A stretch of DNA of 64,000 nt from Endomychus coccineus. Lineage: Eukaryota > Arthropoda > Insecta > Coleoptera > Endomychidae. A program made the position numbers and the translations under genes. Each line of letters begins with the position of its first letter. The first letter of the stretch is position 1. Under the pieces are notes generated by a model. It saw only the letters and a list, made by a program, of their open reading frames with translations, was not told the origin of the DNA and did no database searches. The DNA lies in the NCBI GenBank assembly GCA_958510875.1, contig OY294069.1, forward strand, positions 159,959,111 through 160,023,110, in the 5' to 3' direction. Positions 23,490 to 34,000 of this stretch are shown here, piece after piece.

Positions 23490-24995
23490 GATATCAAAGA
23501 CGTTTGCAATACGCACAAATCGTTACGAACCCAATTTTTGGCAAAATTTAATATAATAAGGATTTAAAATTAAAGTTATGAATAATATTTTACTGATAAT
23601 TTAACAGTTCATTTAGATATTGAAATATGTTTTGAATTTGCAATTTGATTTTTGCATGGTATGATAATAGTCCATGCAATTTCTTTTTTCTTTACTTACC
23701 AATTTTTATTATGTATCAATATAACAATAATTTTATGTATTTTATGATTATACCCTGGTGCAATTTTACTACATTGAATTATAAATATATTGTGGTATGG
23801 AAAAACGTTTTGAAATTGTCTCGGAACTTGAAAAAATCAATAAAATAATAAATGACTTATAATTCAACGTATCTCCTATCTCCAATATTGTATTAGGATT
23901 TAATTTCATGATAAACCGTAATTTTAATTAATTGTCACCGTGTCAACGACGCTCAACATATTTCTTCATGAAATATAACATAACATTCGACTTCATTATG
24001 TTTTTCGTGATCAATTTGCAGTACAACACAAGAATTAAACTAAAATTGTTTGCGTTAGATCTTTACCATAGATACCAAAGAATCAAATAACATTAAATTT
24101 GAGCAAATTTTATCGCCCATGGGATAACAAGTTTCGGGTAATGTAATAATTTTCAATTCTCCGTGTAATATATTTTAATGGGACTATAAATATTTCGATC
24201 ATTTATTTGAATTGAAACAAATGAAAAGCACACGTCTGATAATAAAAATCCGTAAATTCTAACTTCGTATAGAATATCCTTTCAATGAATTTTCGTTCTT
24301 TACGATGTAACCTCAATTCCATCCTTTCCACCTTATAACTATATCGTATATTTTCATTTCTGTTACTCTTTTATGAATTCAATTTTTCAGGATAGGTCTC
24401 GGTAGGTTTAACAATTATATTAGATTTCGCTTGTTTTATTCCATTCATGTAAGTTCATGTTATTACGAACCGCCAGTTATTTTTGGTTAAGCTATAATTG
24501 TTTATGTAGAATAAATTCAGAATTTACCCAACATGATTAACCTAAAAAGTTAATTAGACTTTTCAGACCTAACAATAGCAAGAACTAACTATATTCATGA
24601 AATAAATTGTAGCATATTTTACATACATTTAACGATGTAACAATACTAGCAAATTATTTCTATCCTAACTTTTTACAATGAGTAAGTTACCGTTTAATGA
24701 TTCATAGAGGCTCTCGAAATATAATTTGATGAAAGCACTGTTTAGAATCAGCGAAACTTACAAGTCCAAATTGAAATTCATATACAACATGGTCTACTGG
24801 TAGAGTAATGTATGTTGGCATTACTGAATATAGGGAATTTGTACGATTCCCTGTCTGATTCTGTCATTTAAGAATACGTCTACGAACTTTTCCACTAGTA
24901 TTACAACTATACGATTATAGATACAATATAGATAACATTCATTTATTATGATTTCGAAATTTACAAATTAAATCATGTAATTCATGGATATACAT
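23490..24995. other. No gene seen
   Basis: A long AT-rich stretch without recognisable coding potential or repeats. Confidence 0.5.
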
Positions 24996-24997
24996 AA

Positions 24998-25825
24998 TAG
25001 TCGAGTCAAATAGGTATTTCATTACGAAAATCGAACGATATGGACCGATTTTGATGAAACAAAGTGCATTCGATTCGGGATGACGTCTAGAAAAAAGCTT
25101 ACCGGTTAGTTTTTTGTGCAAATTTGTTATTATTTTTTTAACCTAAAAATTGACCAATTTCCAAAATTTCATCAAAACTAACCAGAAATCCTCAGTTAAG
25201 GGTTGTGGAGGTTGTTTTTTTATGTTAAATATTTAAAAATTTGTTAAAAGGGGGTCGTTACTAATTTAAATCAAAAACAAAATCGAATTCTAATTTTTTA
25301 ATTTGAAATAAATTCCCGCTCATCTAAATTTTTTTTCTATCTTCTCTGCTCAGTCTTCTTATATTCCACACAGCATCTTTTACATATACTTTGGACATGT
25401 ACGTAATAAAAACCGGGCGGGAGTAGCAGGTAGGTTTTTTTTCTTAAACTATGGAGTCTACAACATACTATAACACAGCATCTATCATATAATAAGATCT
25501 CTATGGCATCCACCGCTTCATAGAGCAGCTGTTTATCTAAGCCGGTCCTCCCTCCCAACCCCCCAAAATAAAGACGCGGCAACGTATACGTGGACCACGC
25601 TGCTATTGTAATGTAGATACATAATACATGATCACCACGTGTCACTTACTGTTGGATGCTTGATAAAAGTGTTTTGCGGTTAAAATAATAACAAATTTGC
25701 ACAAAAAACTAACCGATAAGCTTTTTTCTAGACGTCATCCCGAATCGAATGCACTTTTTTTCATCAAAATCAGTCCATATCGTTCGATTTTCGTAAGTCG
25801 TTTTAATACCTATTTGACTCGACTA
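24998..25825. mobile_element. Fold-back element with about 145-bp arms
   Basis: The left arm starts TAGTCGAGTCAAATAGG (24998) and the right arm is its inverse ending 25825. Arms of about 145 bp match with few mismatches, including the block around AAAAGCTTACCGGTTAG. TAA flanks both sides (24995-24997 and 25826-25828), a possible 3-bp target duplication as in PIF/Harbinger. The 530-bp interior has no coding motif. The 102-codon minus-strand ORF inside it is not supported. Confidence 0.78.
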
Positions 25826-25829
25826 TAAG

Positions 25830-26288
25830 TAATCACCTCCATTATTTCTCCTGTGCCAGACGTTCGTTGGCTGGATCAAAGGCAATGTAAAAAATCCATC
25901 TGGGATATATCTCTCATCAGACCTTCTCATGAGGATTATCAATATCAAGTTTCGAGACATGTGCTGATTTTGAAATCGTATGTACACGTTACAAGATGAA
26001 TTGAAGAGGTCCCATTATTGAAATCAAGCACACTTATATTAATTTTGAACATGCTTTCACCACTATATGATGGTTAGAATGAAAACAAATCACGGATGCT
26101 TTCCTGTACATTTGAATGAAATAGGTATAATCAGTTCTCTAAAATCTACTTTGTGAGGCAAATGCTGACCTCAATAGTAATAATAATGATAATATTTAGA
26201 TTTTTTTCGATTTCATCGATCAAATGAATTACATGTGTAATATACATAAGAAGTATAAAAGTATACATGATTTACTTTTAATATTCAT
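25830..26288. other. No gene seen
   Basis: No motif recognised between the fold-back element and the mariner fragment. Confidence 0.5.
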
Positions 26289-26289
26289 A

Positions 26290-26730
26290 AATTCATAACG
26301 CCAGGACAAGTCCACTGTTTCGACGGTTCTTTGGTATCTGGTGTGTTGTGTTTGATCCATGTTTCCTCCATGGTTACGAAACGGAGCAAAAAGTTCTTCT
26401 TATCCCGCTTGAATATCGCCAAACATTCCTTTCAAATTGTCACACGGTCGCGCTTGTTGTCAACAGAGAGCAAATGCGACGAACATTTGCCAGATAGCTT
26501 TCTCATATTGAGAAATTTATGCAAAATGTTCCGTATCCGTTCGGTTAAGTCTCAGTAATCTCGTGCACTTCCACTCGTCGATCGTCCAATATAATACCAT
26601 GGATTTGATCGACAATTTCTGGCGTTGCAATCTCAATTGGACGACCAGAACGTTCGGCGTCCTTTGTGGTCGCACTACCACAACGAAAATCAGAAAATCA
26701 AGACGCAAAATTCACTTTTTTCCATGTTTA
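26290..26730 (-). pseudogene. Mariner transposase N-terminal half
   Basis: Minus-strand blocks in order: MEKSEFCVLIF, a deletion, DAERSGRPIEIATPEIVDQI, DDRRVEVHEITET, RIRNILHKFLNMRK, SVDNKRDRVT, KECLAIFKRDKKNFLLRFV and MEETWIKHNTPDTKE. The expected first catalytic Asp (DETW) reads MEETW here, so the acidic residue is changed to Glu with an altered neighbour. Frameshifts and a deletion of the helix-turn-helix region make the copy non-functional. Confidence 0.8.
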
Positions 26731-26883
26731 CAAAAATCTTCAAGGTTCCTTGCTTTCGATGGGGGTCACAACAGAACTGAATGATATGACAGAACTGAAT
26801 GACATGTCAGTCTGAAAACTTTAATGATTTTCGATTGTGGCACCATCTGTTTTATTTTTCAGGGACTTTTCGCCTTACCTTCG
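26290..26883 (-). mobile_element. Mariner-like fragment, 5' half, minus strand
   Basis: The right end, read in reverse, is CGAAGGTAAGGCGAAAAG after TA, followed by CCCTGAAAAATAAAACAG, matching the 5' TIR of the 50.9-kb copy. The transposase reads leftward from a start at about 26725 (MEKSEF). The left boundary at about 26290 falls inside the coding region with no second TIR, so the 3' half is missing. Confidence 0.82.
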
Positions 26884-27052
26884 TAATATTCTAAGCCACT
26901 TTGAAGACCAACATACACTATTTGCCAAAAATTTTGTTGAGCTAGGAATATTTCCTCCATATTGTCTTTGTGAGTTCTTATTTAAATGTCGCTTAAGGAT
27001 TTGACGTTCTATCGTTTTGTAATAATCCATCTCTTGTTATTCCTTAATTATA

Positions 27053-28396
27053 CAGAGTGTTCCATCTCAGACGAGCCACCCCGTATATTTCTTATCACAT
27101 AGTGAGTGGAAAAATCTCCCGAAACACGTCGAATGATTTTGTTTGGGGGACATCTTTTGAAGTATATTTGAGACTTGAACGAGCAACCACCTAATAGGGG
27201 GCGCTTCAACCCCTCAAAATTTAATAGGGGAAAGGGGTTGAGTGATACGTCATTTGAAAGGTCTTGGAAGCCTCTTCACAACGGTGTATGAAAAACGTAA
27301 ATTTGATGAACCGTTTTCGCCAAAAATTAATTTTGTTGCTCGAATGCGCCACCTTGAATATTTTGGTTATTTGTACAATGTACAAGCTCATTTTTATTAA
27401 GCCTTTTTTACAAACTTAAGCAATCTCCAAAAAATCACATTCGTAAAAAAATTGAATTGTGTTGTCATGCTTACAATGAAAAAAATTAAATCGTTTGGGT
27501 AGGAATTTTGGGAGACCACCTAATTGGACCTCTGTTTATTCCTGGTGATTTAAATGCCGAAATTTATCTTGAAATGTTGGAAAATGCGATTGATCCGTTG
27601 ATAACTGAACAATTAGAAAACAATCCTCTACTACTTGAACAACAATTGGATTTCCAACAAGAAGGAGCTCCTCCTCACTACGCCGCACCAGTTCGCCAAT
27701 ACCTCAATTTGCAATACCCCGGTCGTTGGATTGGAAGAAGAGGTCCTATGGAGTACCCTGCCCGATCTCCTGACCTGAACCCTCTCGACTTCTTCTTGTG
27801 GGGATATCTTAAGTCCAAGATTTTTGTGACTCAGCCTGAAAATTTGGACGAACTACGCCAACGAATTGTAAATGAGTGTCGTCAAATAACTCCAATTATG
27901 CTGAACCATGTTAGAGACGGTTTTCAGTCAAGATTGTATTATTGTATGGAAGTCAATGGAGGACAATTTGAACATTTGATTTAAACACGCAGATTTAATT
28001 TTTTTCATTGTAAGCATGACAACACAATTCAATTTTTTTACGAATGTGATTTTTTGAAGATTGCTTAAGTTTGTAAAAAAGGCTTAATAAAAATGAGCTT
28101 GTACATTGTACAAATAACCAAAATATTCAAGGTGGCGCATCATCAAATTTACGTTTTACATACACTGTTGTAAAGAGGCTTCCAAGACCTTTGAAATGAC
28201 GTATCACTCAACCCCTCTCCCCTATTCAATTTTGAGGGGTTGAAGCGCCCCCTATTAGGGGGTTGCTCGTTCAAGCCTCAAATATACGTCAAAAGATGTC
28301 CCCCAAACAAAATCATTCGACGTGTTTCGGGAGATTTTTCCACTCACTATGGGATAAGAAATATACGGGGTGGCTCGTCTGAGATCGAACACCCTG
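27053..28396 (+). mobile_element. Long-TIR IS630-like element, non-autonomous, 1344 bp
   Basis: The left end CAGAGTGTTCCATCTCAG follows TA (27051-27052) and the right end is its inverse followed by TA (28397-28398). Left arm 27053-27492 (about 440 bp), right arm 27993-28396 (about 404 bp), with a deletion of about 30 bp in the right arm. The arms abut directly a 490-bp coding segment for the C-terminal end of a DDE transposase. It is a different family from the 17.5-kb element by TIR interior sequence but has the same architecture. Confidence 0.92.
27490..27984 (+). pseudogene. C-terminal part of IS630-like DDE transposase
   Basis: The open frame starts at the inner border of the left arm and reads WVGILGDHLIGPLFIPG, LEMLENAIDPLITEQLE, FQQEGAPPHYAAPVRQYL, RWIGRRGPMEYPARSPDLNP, LDFFLWGYLKSKIF, and ends GGQFEHLI with the family's normal C-terminus. 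The second catalytic acidic residue, normally Asp in QQDGAPPH, is Glu here. The segment with the first Asp and the DNA-binding domains is absent. No plausible start codon is present. The frame is nonetheless intact over 160 codons, which suggests a young copy or amplification of this exact structure. Confidence 0.88.
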
Positions 28397-28489
28397 TATA
28401 CAATACGAGTTCCTATGCTATCCTTGGTCTTATTTGTGAGTTTGTCACCATGATACACCACATGGTGTGAAGTATATTCATGCCCTCCA

Positions 28490-28724
28490 TTCCTATTGAA
28501 ATCAATGTGTGCTTTATTACAGTACAGTTTTTGTTAGATTAGCTTAGGATTCGATTATTCCAAAATACATTGTGAATTGTATATTCAATTATTTTTTTTA
28601 GCTTGTTTCTTTGTCCTTGTCTATTGACATTTAGCCACAATGTATTTTGGAATAATCAAACCCTAACTAATCCAATATAACAAAAACTGTACCATAATAA
28701 AGCGAGCATCCAGTTCAATAGGAA
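28490..28724. mobile_element. Small palindromic MITE, about 235 bp
   Basis: TCCTATTGAAATCAATGTG (28491) is mirrored by the right end (about 28700-28724), and the inner blocks around GTACAGTTTTTGTTA and ATTCCAAAATACATTGTG are mirrored at 28635-28690. The loop is about 60 bp. No coding content. Target duplication not clear. Confidence 0.8.
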
Positions 28725-28729
28725 CTAAA

Positions 28730-29510
28730 AAATAATAATTCCAAGCGGCAGATTCGGAAAAATATTTGTGGATGAAATCATGTATATAGTCAGGACCATG
28801 ATTTTTGTCATGTTCCTGACAAAGAGTAATTTAAAACGCAATAAGAAAAGTTACAGTCATATTTGCTTCAACAGGATTTAATTAAGACCGTACATGAAAT
28901 AAAATGGTAGCTGATTAGAGAATTCTATTTTGAGGGTCATTATACAATGCAATAAAAGAATACTCCAAATTATTTCCAATCCTCTGTAACCTTTGCCACC
29001 TTACTCGAACCCCACACAAATGAAATTCTACACTAAATGTAGCAGATATTGAATTCGCTCCCACACCTCGTTATTTTGGTACATTCTCTCTCATTCGTTA
29101 CAAATTTGATCAAATACTAGCATGTCAATTTGGTTCAACAATTCATCTATACTGGAGAAAGGAAATAATTACTACTATAATTGTAGCCCATTGCGTTTCG
29201 ATTATTTCAATAGAACAGTAAACTACATTTTGTTATTTCTGGTGATGTTTTTCGTTTTAATATCGCTTTAGTTGAATCAGTTTACGATTCACCAAAACGA
29301 AGTGCTGTTCTAACTGAAGATCTTGGATTTTATTCAATAACAGTTAGCATATATTTTGATCAAGTAAGTTCTAGTTCTAAATTTTATCAAATAAAATATT
29401 ATACATTTCAACAAGGCATCATTAATAGATAACACTACACATTGAAATCAGTTAGAATTGTGCAAATTTGGGAAACTAATGGTATAGTTTTATTATAATT
29501 TATAATATTG
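28730..29510. other. No gene seen
   Basis: AT-rich spacer before PLE-2. No motif recognised. Confidence 0.5.
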
Positions 29511-29514
29511 ATAT

Positions 29515-29995
29515 AGGTTGATGTTCAAACAATATTAATATATGAAAATAATGAATAATCTTGGCTAGGGAACAAGTGGAGTTGCGGTTGGGGAAATACA
29601 TTGCTAGAGTAGTTTAATTAAAATTGGATAATGAGGTAGAGTTAATATTGAGATAATGAAATTTTAATGCGGGGATGTACCAGGAACGCACAAGAGGATT
29701 ATGGGAAATTTTACGTTATCAATACATCAAACAGGATGCTGTATTACACATCTATCTGATCATTTAAAATTTTATTGTCATTATTTTTAATACCTTTGAA
29801 AATTTCTATTGATTCTAATGTGTTCAATTTAAAGCATCCACTCTCGTTATGTAGTGTGTTTAGTTCATCTAAATTTGGATAAGCGTGCCCTGTTTCTAAA
29901 ATATGGTCAGAAAAGATGAATCTATTTTATTAAGTCTAAAATATCGGAAGTATTCCTTATATCTAATATATATTACGACTAGATCTACCAAAGTA
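29515..29995 (-). mobile_element. PLE-2 3' end in inverted orientation
   Basis: The minus strand of this segment matches the plus-strand PLE-2 3' region at 35040-35515: GIY-YIG tail coding (HILETGHAYPNLDEL; NTLESIEIFKGIKNN), the UTR block CCCATAATCCTCTTGTGC and CCTCATTATCCAATTT. It ends near AATATTGTTTGAACATC, where the right-hand copy continues into its hammerhead-like motif. It sits head-to-head with the forward PLE-2, the inverted arrangement often reported for Penelope-like elements. Confidence 0.8.
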
Positions 29996-30099
29996 ACAGT
30001 TTAGAAACCGCGATTGCCGAAATAGAAGTTGCTTTGAAGAAAGTACCTACTTCAAATAATACTTAAACATATATAAATAAACACCTTCATTCTCATAAA

Positions 30100-30935
30100 A
30101 ACACTGGTTGGTCCTCTGTAAAATCTATCAAACAAAATATAAAAACCAACAATTTAGGGCTTACGAAAGTCGACAAATTTAATGCAACTGTCATCCTAGA
30201 TAAAATAGAGAAGACGAAACAAATGTATTCATTTTATCAGATTTGACTTAAATCAATAAAGATCCAAACTAATTCCACTTAAAAACAGAACAGTTTGTAG
30301 AAAATAGTCAAGTTTTATTTAATAGTAAATTTGAAAAGAGTTGGTTAATTAATTCTAATCCATCTTCTCCTTTACTTTACGGCCTCATAGTAAATCACAA
30401 GCAAACTGCTCCTATCCGCTCCGTAGTATCCTATATTAATAGCCCTCCACATAATCTAGGGGTCTAATTAAATACAATTTTCAAAAATATAAGTAACTTC
30501 AAGCCTAAGTATGCAGAAAAAACTATTTGGAACGTTCATTCAATAAATAGATTAACTTCCTTAAAAATGGAATTTGGTACCTTTCGATGTTTGAAATATT
30601 CCCCCCCCCCCCCCCCCCGATGAATGTAACATTTTGATATTAAAAATTCTGGAAAAAAACACATAAAAATAAAATCCCGTATTAAAATTCGAGATAGAAC
30701 AAGCTTTTGATCTTTGCCTTAGCCAAAATTATTGTCAATTCAATAACGAGTTTTTCAGACAAAATAATGGCAGTCTTTTAGCAGATATTTTCATGTCTTA
30801 TATTGAAGAAACTATAATGAGTTCCCCTCTAGCTGAAAAACATATTCATTGGTTGGTTTAGATATGTAGATGATGGTTTATCCTTCGTCAAAGGTACATC
30901 ACGACAATTGAATGTTTGCTTATCTTTCATTAATA
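30100..30935 (+). pseudogene. PLE-2 reverse transcriptase, 5' part
   Basis: Frames with stops carry KVDKFNATVILDKIEKTKQM (the PLE KADKGN-type finger motif), LLYGL plus HKQTAPIRSVVSYINSPPHN (the HKP...RPIVS motif), and ADIFMSYIEETIM-like sequence followed by HWFRYVDDGLSFVKGTSRQ with the catalytic Asp pair. The coding sequence is interrupted in SFIN|NSNPN by the TA-flanked pogo-like element. It is inactive. Confidence 0.8.
30601..30618 (+). repeat. Poly-C tract, 18 C
   Basis: An uninterrupted run of C inside the decayed PLE-2 RT, between GAAATATT and GATGAATG. Confidence 0.9.
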
Positions 30936-31275
30936 GGGTAAAGAGAGGAGAGATGGACCAAGAGGAGTGACGGACCACCACGGATATTTCGTAAACTACG
31001 GCAACGTCGATGTTTTCTGCGGGAGCACATCTATGTTAGCACCTGTTGACATAGAAAAACGCAATTGTTGTTCATTTTGATGTGTTTCAGAAAAAATATT
31101 TAATTTTTTGGTTTTTCTAGTGTGACAAATTTATTTGCAAATATTTGTGATAGAGTTTGCAACCAGCTAGGTAAGTTATATTGCCAAATTGGGTCATACA
31201 ATAACCATAAGATATCTGAAGTTTATTCCTAACCTAAAATGTTGCCATTTAATCGATTCAGTTACAAGAAATCAG

Positions 31276-31313
31276 GTGGTCCATCTCTCCTCTCGAAAAA
31301 GGAGAGATGGACC
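31276..31313. promoter_or_regulatory. Hairpin of TIR-like motifs upstream of the pogo transposase
   Basis: GGTCCATCTCTCCT and AGGAGAGATGGACC are perfect 14-bp inverse copies separated by about 8 bases (TCTCGAAA). The unit GGAGAGATGGACC is the same as in the element's TIRs. It lies about 60 bp upstream of the transposase start at 31370. It could be a transposase-binding site that permits autoregulation; that is inference. Confidence 0.6.
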
Positions 31314-31369
31314 AGTCTATAGGAAAATAGATAGACCTGGTTTTTAACCATATGTTGTGTTTTAGACAA

Positions 31370-33031
31370 ATGCCTAATACGTATAAGCGGAAGGTTAATG
31401 CACCCCCAAGAGGATTATGGTCAGCAAATGATTTGGAATCAGCCATAATTGCGGTCAATGAAGGTGCCATGGGTGTTAACCAAGCTGCTATAAATTTTGA
31501 AATACCAAAGACTACACTTAAACGAAATATAAAAACCAATAATACAGACAAACTGAACAGATTGGGGCCGGATTCAATGCTTGGAGTAAACGCTGAATCG
31601 AAACTTGCCAATCACATTAAAAAGCTTCAAAACAATGGTTTTTGCCCTACAAGACAGGAAGTACGACAAATGGCTTACAATTTGGCAGTAGAGCTAGGGA
31701 TTAAGAATAGATTTAACGAAAATAGAGGGAGTAACTGCTTACACGCTATACAGAAAAATAACGTATTTCAACTATTAGGCAACTGTTTTTTTTTTAATTA
31801 TTATAGGTAAGGCTGGACAAAAGTGGTTGGAATCATTTCTGAGAAGGAGATCTGACATTGTTGTTAGAAAAGCTGAAAACGTCTCAGTTGCTAGGGCTAC
31901 GGGGATGTCCAAAGATGTAGTGCAATCTTATTTTAAAAATCTGGAATGCGTTTTAGCAGAAAAATCACTTTTCGATAAGCCGAGTAATATTTTTAATTGT
32001 GATGAGACCGGCCTTCAATTAAACACTCGGGCTGGTGAAGTATTGGCGGAAAAGGGGTCAAGGTGTGTTCCTAGTATTAGTCCCGGAGAAAAGGGCGAAA
32101 CAATTACTGTCTTAGCATGCATAAACGCTGAAGGTGGTTTTCTACCGCCCTACTGTATTATGAAGGGTAAAAATAAAAAAGATGAATGGAACGAAGGTCT
32201 GCCACCTAATTCTCGGATAAAAATGTCTGAAAAATCTGCCTACGTCAATTCAGATATATTTTTAGACTGGTTGAAGAACCATTTTTTTCCTAAAAAACCA
32301 AATGGAACTGTTTTGCTTATAATGGATGGACATTCCTCTCATACCTCAAATCTTGAAACACTTCAGTTTGCAGAACAACATGATATCATACTTTTTTGTT
32401 TACCGCCCCATACACATATGCTGCAACCTTTAGATCGATGTTTTTTTAAAGCTCTAAAGGGGCACTACTATGAAGCTTGCAGGTGTTTTATAAAAAATCA
32501 ACGAGATCGAAAGTTAAGTCGGACGCATTTCGGAAAACTATTGGGCGAGGCATGGGGCAAAGCAATGTACAAAATGCATTGTCAAGTTTTCGCGCCACTG
32601 GTATAATGCCTTTTAACCCTTATATTATTCCAGCTGATGCACACAAATTAGATGAAGATATATCTGTCGACGAAAGGGCTTATTCGCCGCAGCCGGGTCC
32701 ATCTGGGTTGCAAAAATTACAAGAAAAAACTCCTGAGAAACAAGTTCCTACATCTAAATTAACGCCCGGAAAAATATTAGATGAAATTTCTCCAGTGCCA
32801 GTGGTTACCCCAGCTATTAAGAAAGCTCGACGTCAAATAAGTGGGATTTTATCCTCTGAAGAACGTATTAAGAAAACTGTTAAATCTAAAAAAGTAAAAA
32901 TTAACGAAAAATCAAAGAAAAAGAAAAAAAAAGTCGTGACCTCTACAGAATCAGAAGAAGAAAATTCTCAATTAGACGATTCTGAAGAAGGTGAAAATCT
33001 GGAAGATTTTGACAATGAATGTGTAGGTTGA
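31370..33031 (+). pseudogene. Pogo/Tigger-like transposase (HTH_psq plus DDE_1), one frameshift
   Basis: I choose ATG 31370 (MPNTYKRK), the usual start form in this family. Exon 1 (31370-31730) has a psq-type helix-turn-helix: LWSANDLESAIIAVNEG, VNQAAINFEIPKTTLKRNI. A 76-bp intron with GT-AG ends and a polypyrimidine tract (31731-31806) joins it in frame to exon 2 (KAGQKWLESFLRRRSDI). The DDE_1 domain has NCDETGLQ, MDGHSSHTSN and LPPHTHMLQPLD, the three acidic positions of pogo. A small indel near 32565 (AWGKA|NVQNALSSFR) shifts the frame; the second frame continues FRATGIMPFNPYIIPADAH and a Lys/Glu-rich tail to 33031. Apart from this indel the gene looks complete. Localisation would be nuclear. 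Confidence 0.9.
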
Positions 33032-33034
33032 GGT

Positions 33035-33130
33035 GAAGATTACAGGAAAACAAAGAAAAAGGAAGATTGGAGACAATGCATTATATGCAAGGGAATCCAT
33101 ATGCCATGCTTGTGGTATGAAAATAGGTAA
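33035..33130 (+). pseudogene. PHD-like zinc-finger tail of the pogo transposase
   Basis: A frame just after the stop at 33031 reads KKKEDWRQCIICKGIHMPCL, which has the W..C..C....H..C spacing of the half zinc finger that ends many pogo/Tigger-like insect transposases. It is out of frame with the upstream exon, so either a second frameshift or a second small intron separates it. Confidence 0.5.
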
Positions 33131-33395
33131 GAAAAAACAAGATGTTGAGGTGTCCATCTATCCTAGTATATGCAGTCCATCTATTCTCCGACTTGGAGGA
33201 GAGTCGGTCCATTGTAATGTTTTATTATGTTTATTACCATGTTCTTTAAAATAGTCGTTATAACCAAATTTTACTTTAGGTTTAAAGTATTAACATTACT
33301 TTATATTTTACCAATTTTGTTAGGTTTATATATGCTTTAATAAAGTTTTAGTTGCGACATTTCTAAAATGTGGTCCACCTCTCCTCTCTTTACCC

Positions 33396-34000
33396 TAATA
33401 GCAATCCTAACATTAACTTTACTCTAGAACTGAGAAAGAATACAAAATAAATGTCCTAGACTTTACCCTCACGCACCATTATAATATAATTAGGTACTTT
33501 CAACATTTACAGAAAACCTACATTCACAGATACAAGTATTGCTAATTCATCTTTTAGCCCTCATAGTCACAAATTAGTAGCATACAACTCAATAATACAT
33601 AAAGCCTTTTCACTTCCTCTTTCTCCTAACAACCAGAATGAAGAATTGAATACAATCAAGGTTATATCCATTAACAATGGTTTTCAATCTCAACTAATAT
33701 CCCAGTTAATGGACAGAAAAAAGCAGAAATTAACTTGCTCAAGTATCTATTCTTTTACAAAAAATTCTAATTCTTCATCAAAATACACGTTTCCCTTACA
33801 TATTTTGGTACCGTATAAGTGAAAAAAATTGCAGTAATTCTATCGAAACATAATCTAGAAGTTAGCTTCAAACCTAAAAATAGATTGTCCTATTTATTGT
33901 TCAATGCTGAAGTTAAAACAAATAAGTTTAATAAGCCTGGAGTATATAAATTAACCTGTCCAGAGTGTGATAACTTTTACATCGGTAGGTCGAATCGTTA
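33396..34000 (+). pseudogene. PLE-2 RT thumb and start of GIY-YIG nuclease
   Basis: Frames give NPNINFTLELRKN, FNIYRKPTFTDTSIANSSF, a stretch rich in N/S and the 60-codon block KIAVILSKHNLEVSFKPKNR, KFNKPGVYKLTCPECDNFYI GRSNR. The GVYKL..C..C...YIG signature is the N-terminal strand pair of the GIY-YIG endonuclease with the CCHH-type knuckle usual in Penelope-like proteins. The coding sequence is cut at 34000 by the palindromic element. Confidence 0.85.

Larger units (their letters stand above)
30936..33395 (+). mobile_element. Pogo/Tigger-like DNA transposon, nearly intact
   Basis: The TIRs GGGTAAAGAGAGGAGAGATG (left) and its inverse with one or two changes (right) span about 24 bp and are followed inward by GGACCA. 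TA is duplicated (30934-30935 and 33396-33397). Removing the element and one TA restores the PLE-2 reading frame (SFINNSNPN), a direct proof of insertion. The interior encodes a pogo-type transposase with a small intron and one frameshift. Internal copies of the TIR motif GGAGAGATGGACC occur at about 31276-31313. Confidence 0.95.

Noticed and set aside
32972..33157. Minus-strand ORF over the pogo 3' region
   Set aside because: Antisense of the Lys/Glu-rich transposase tail.
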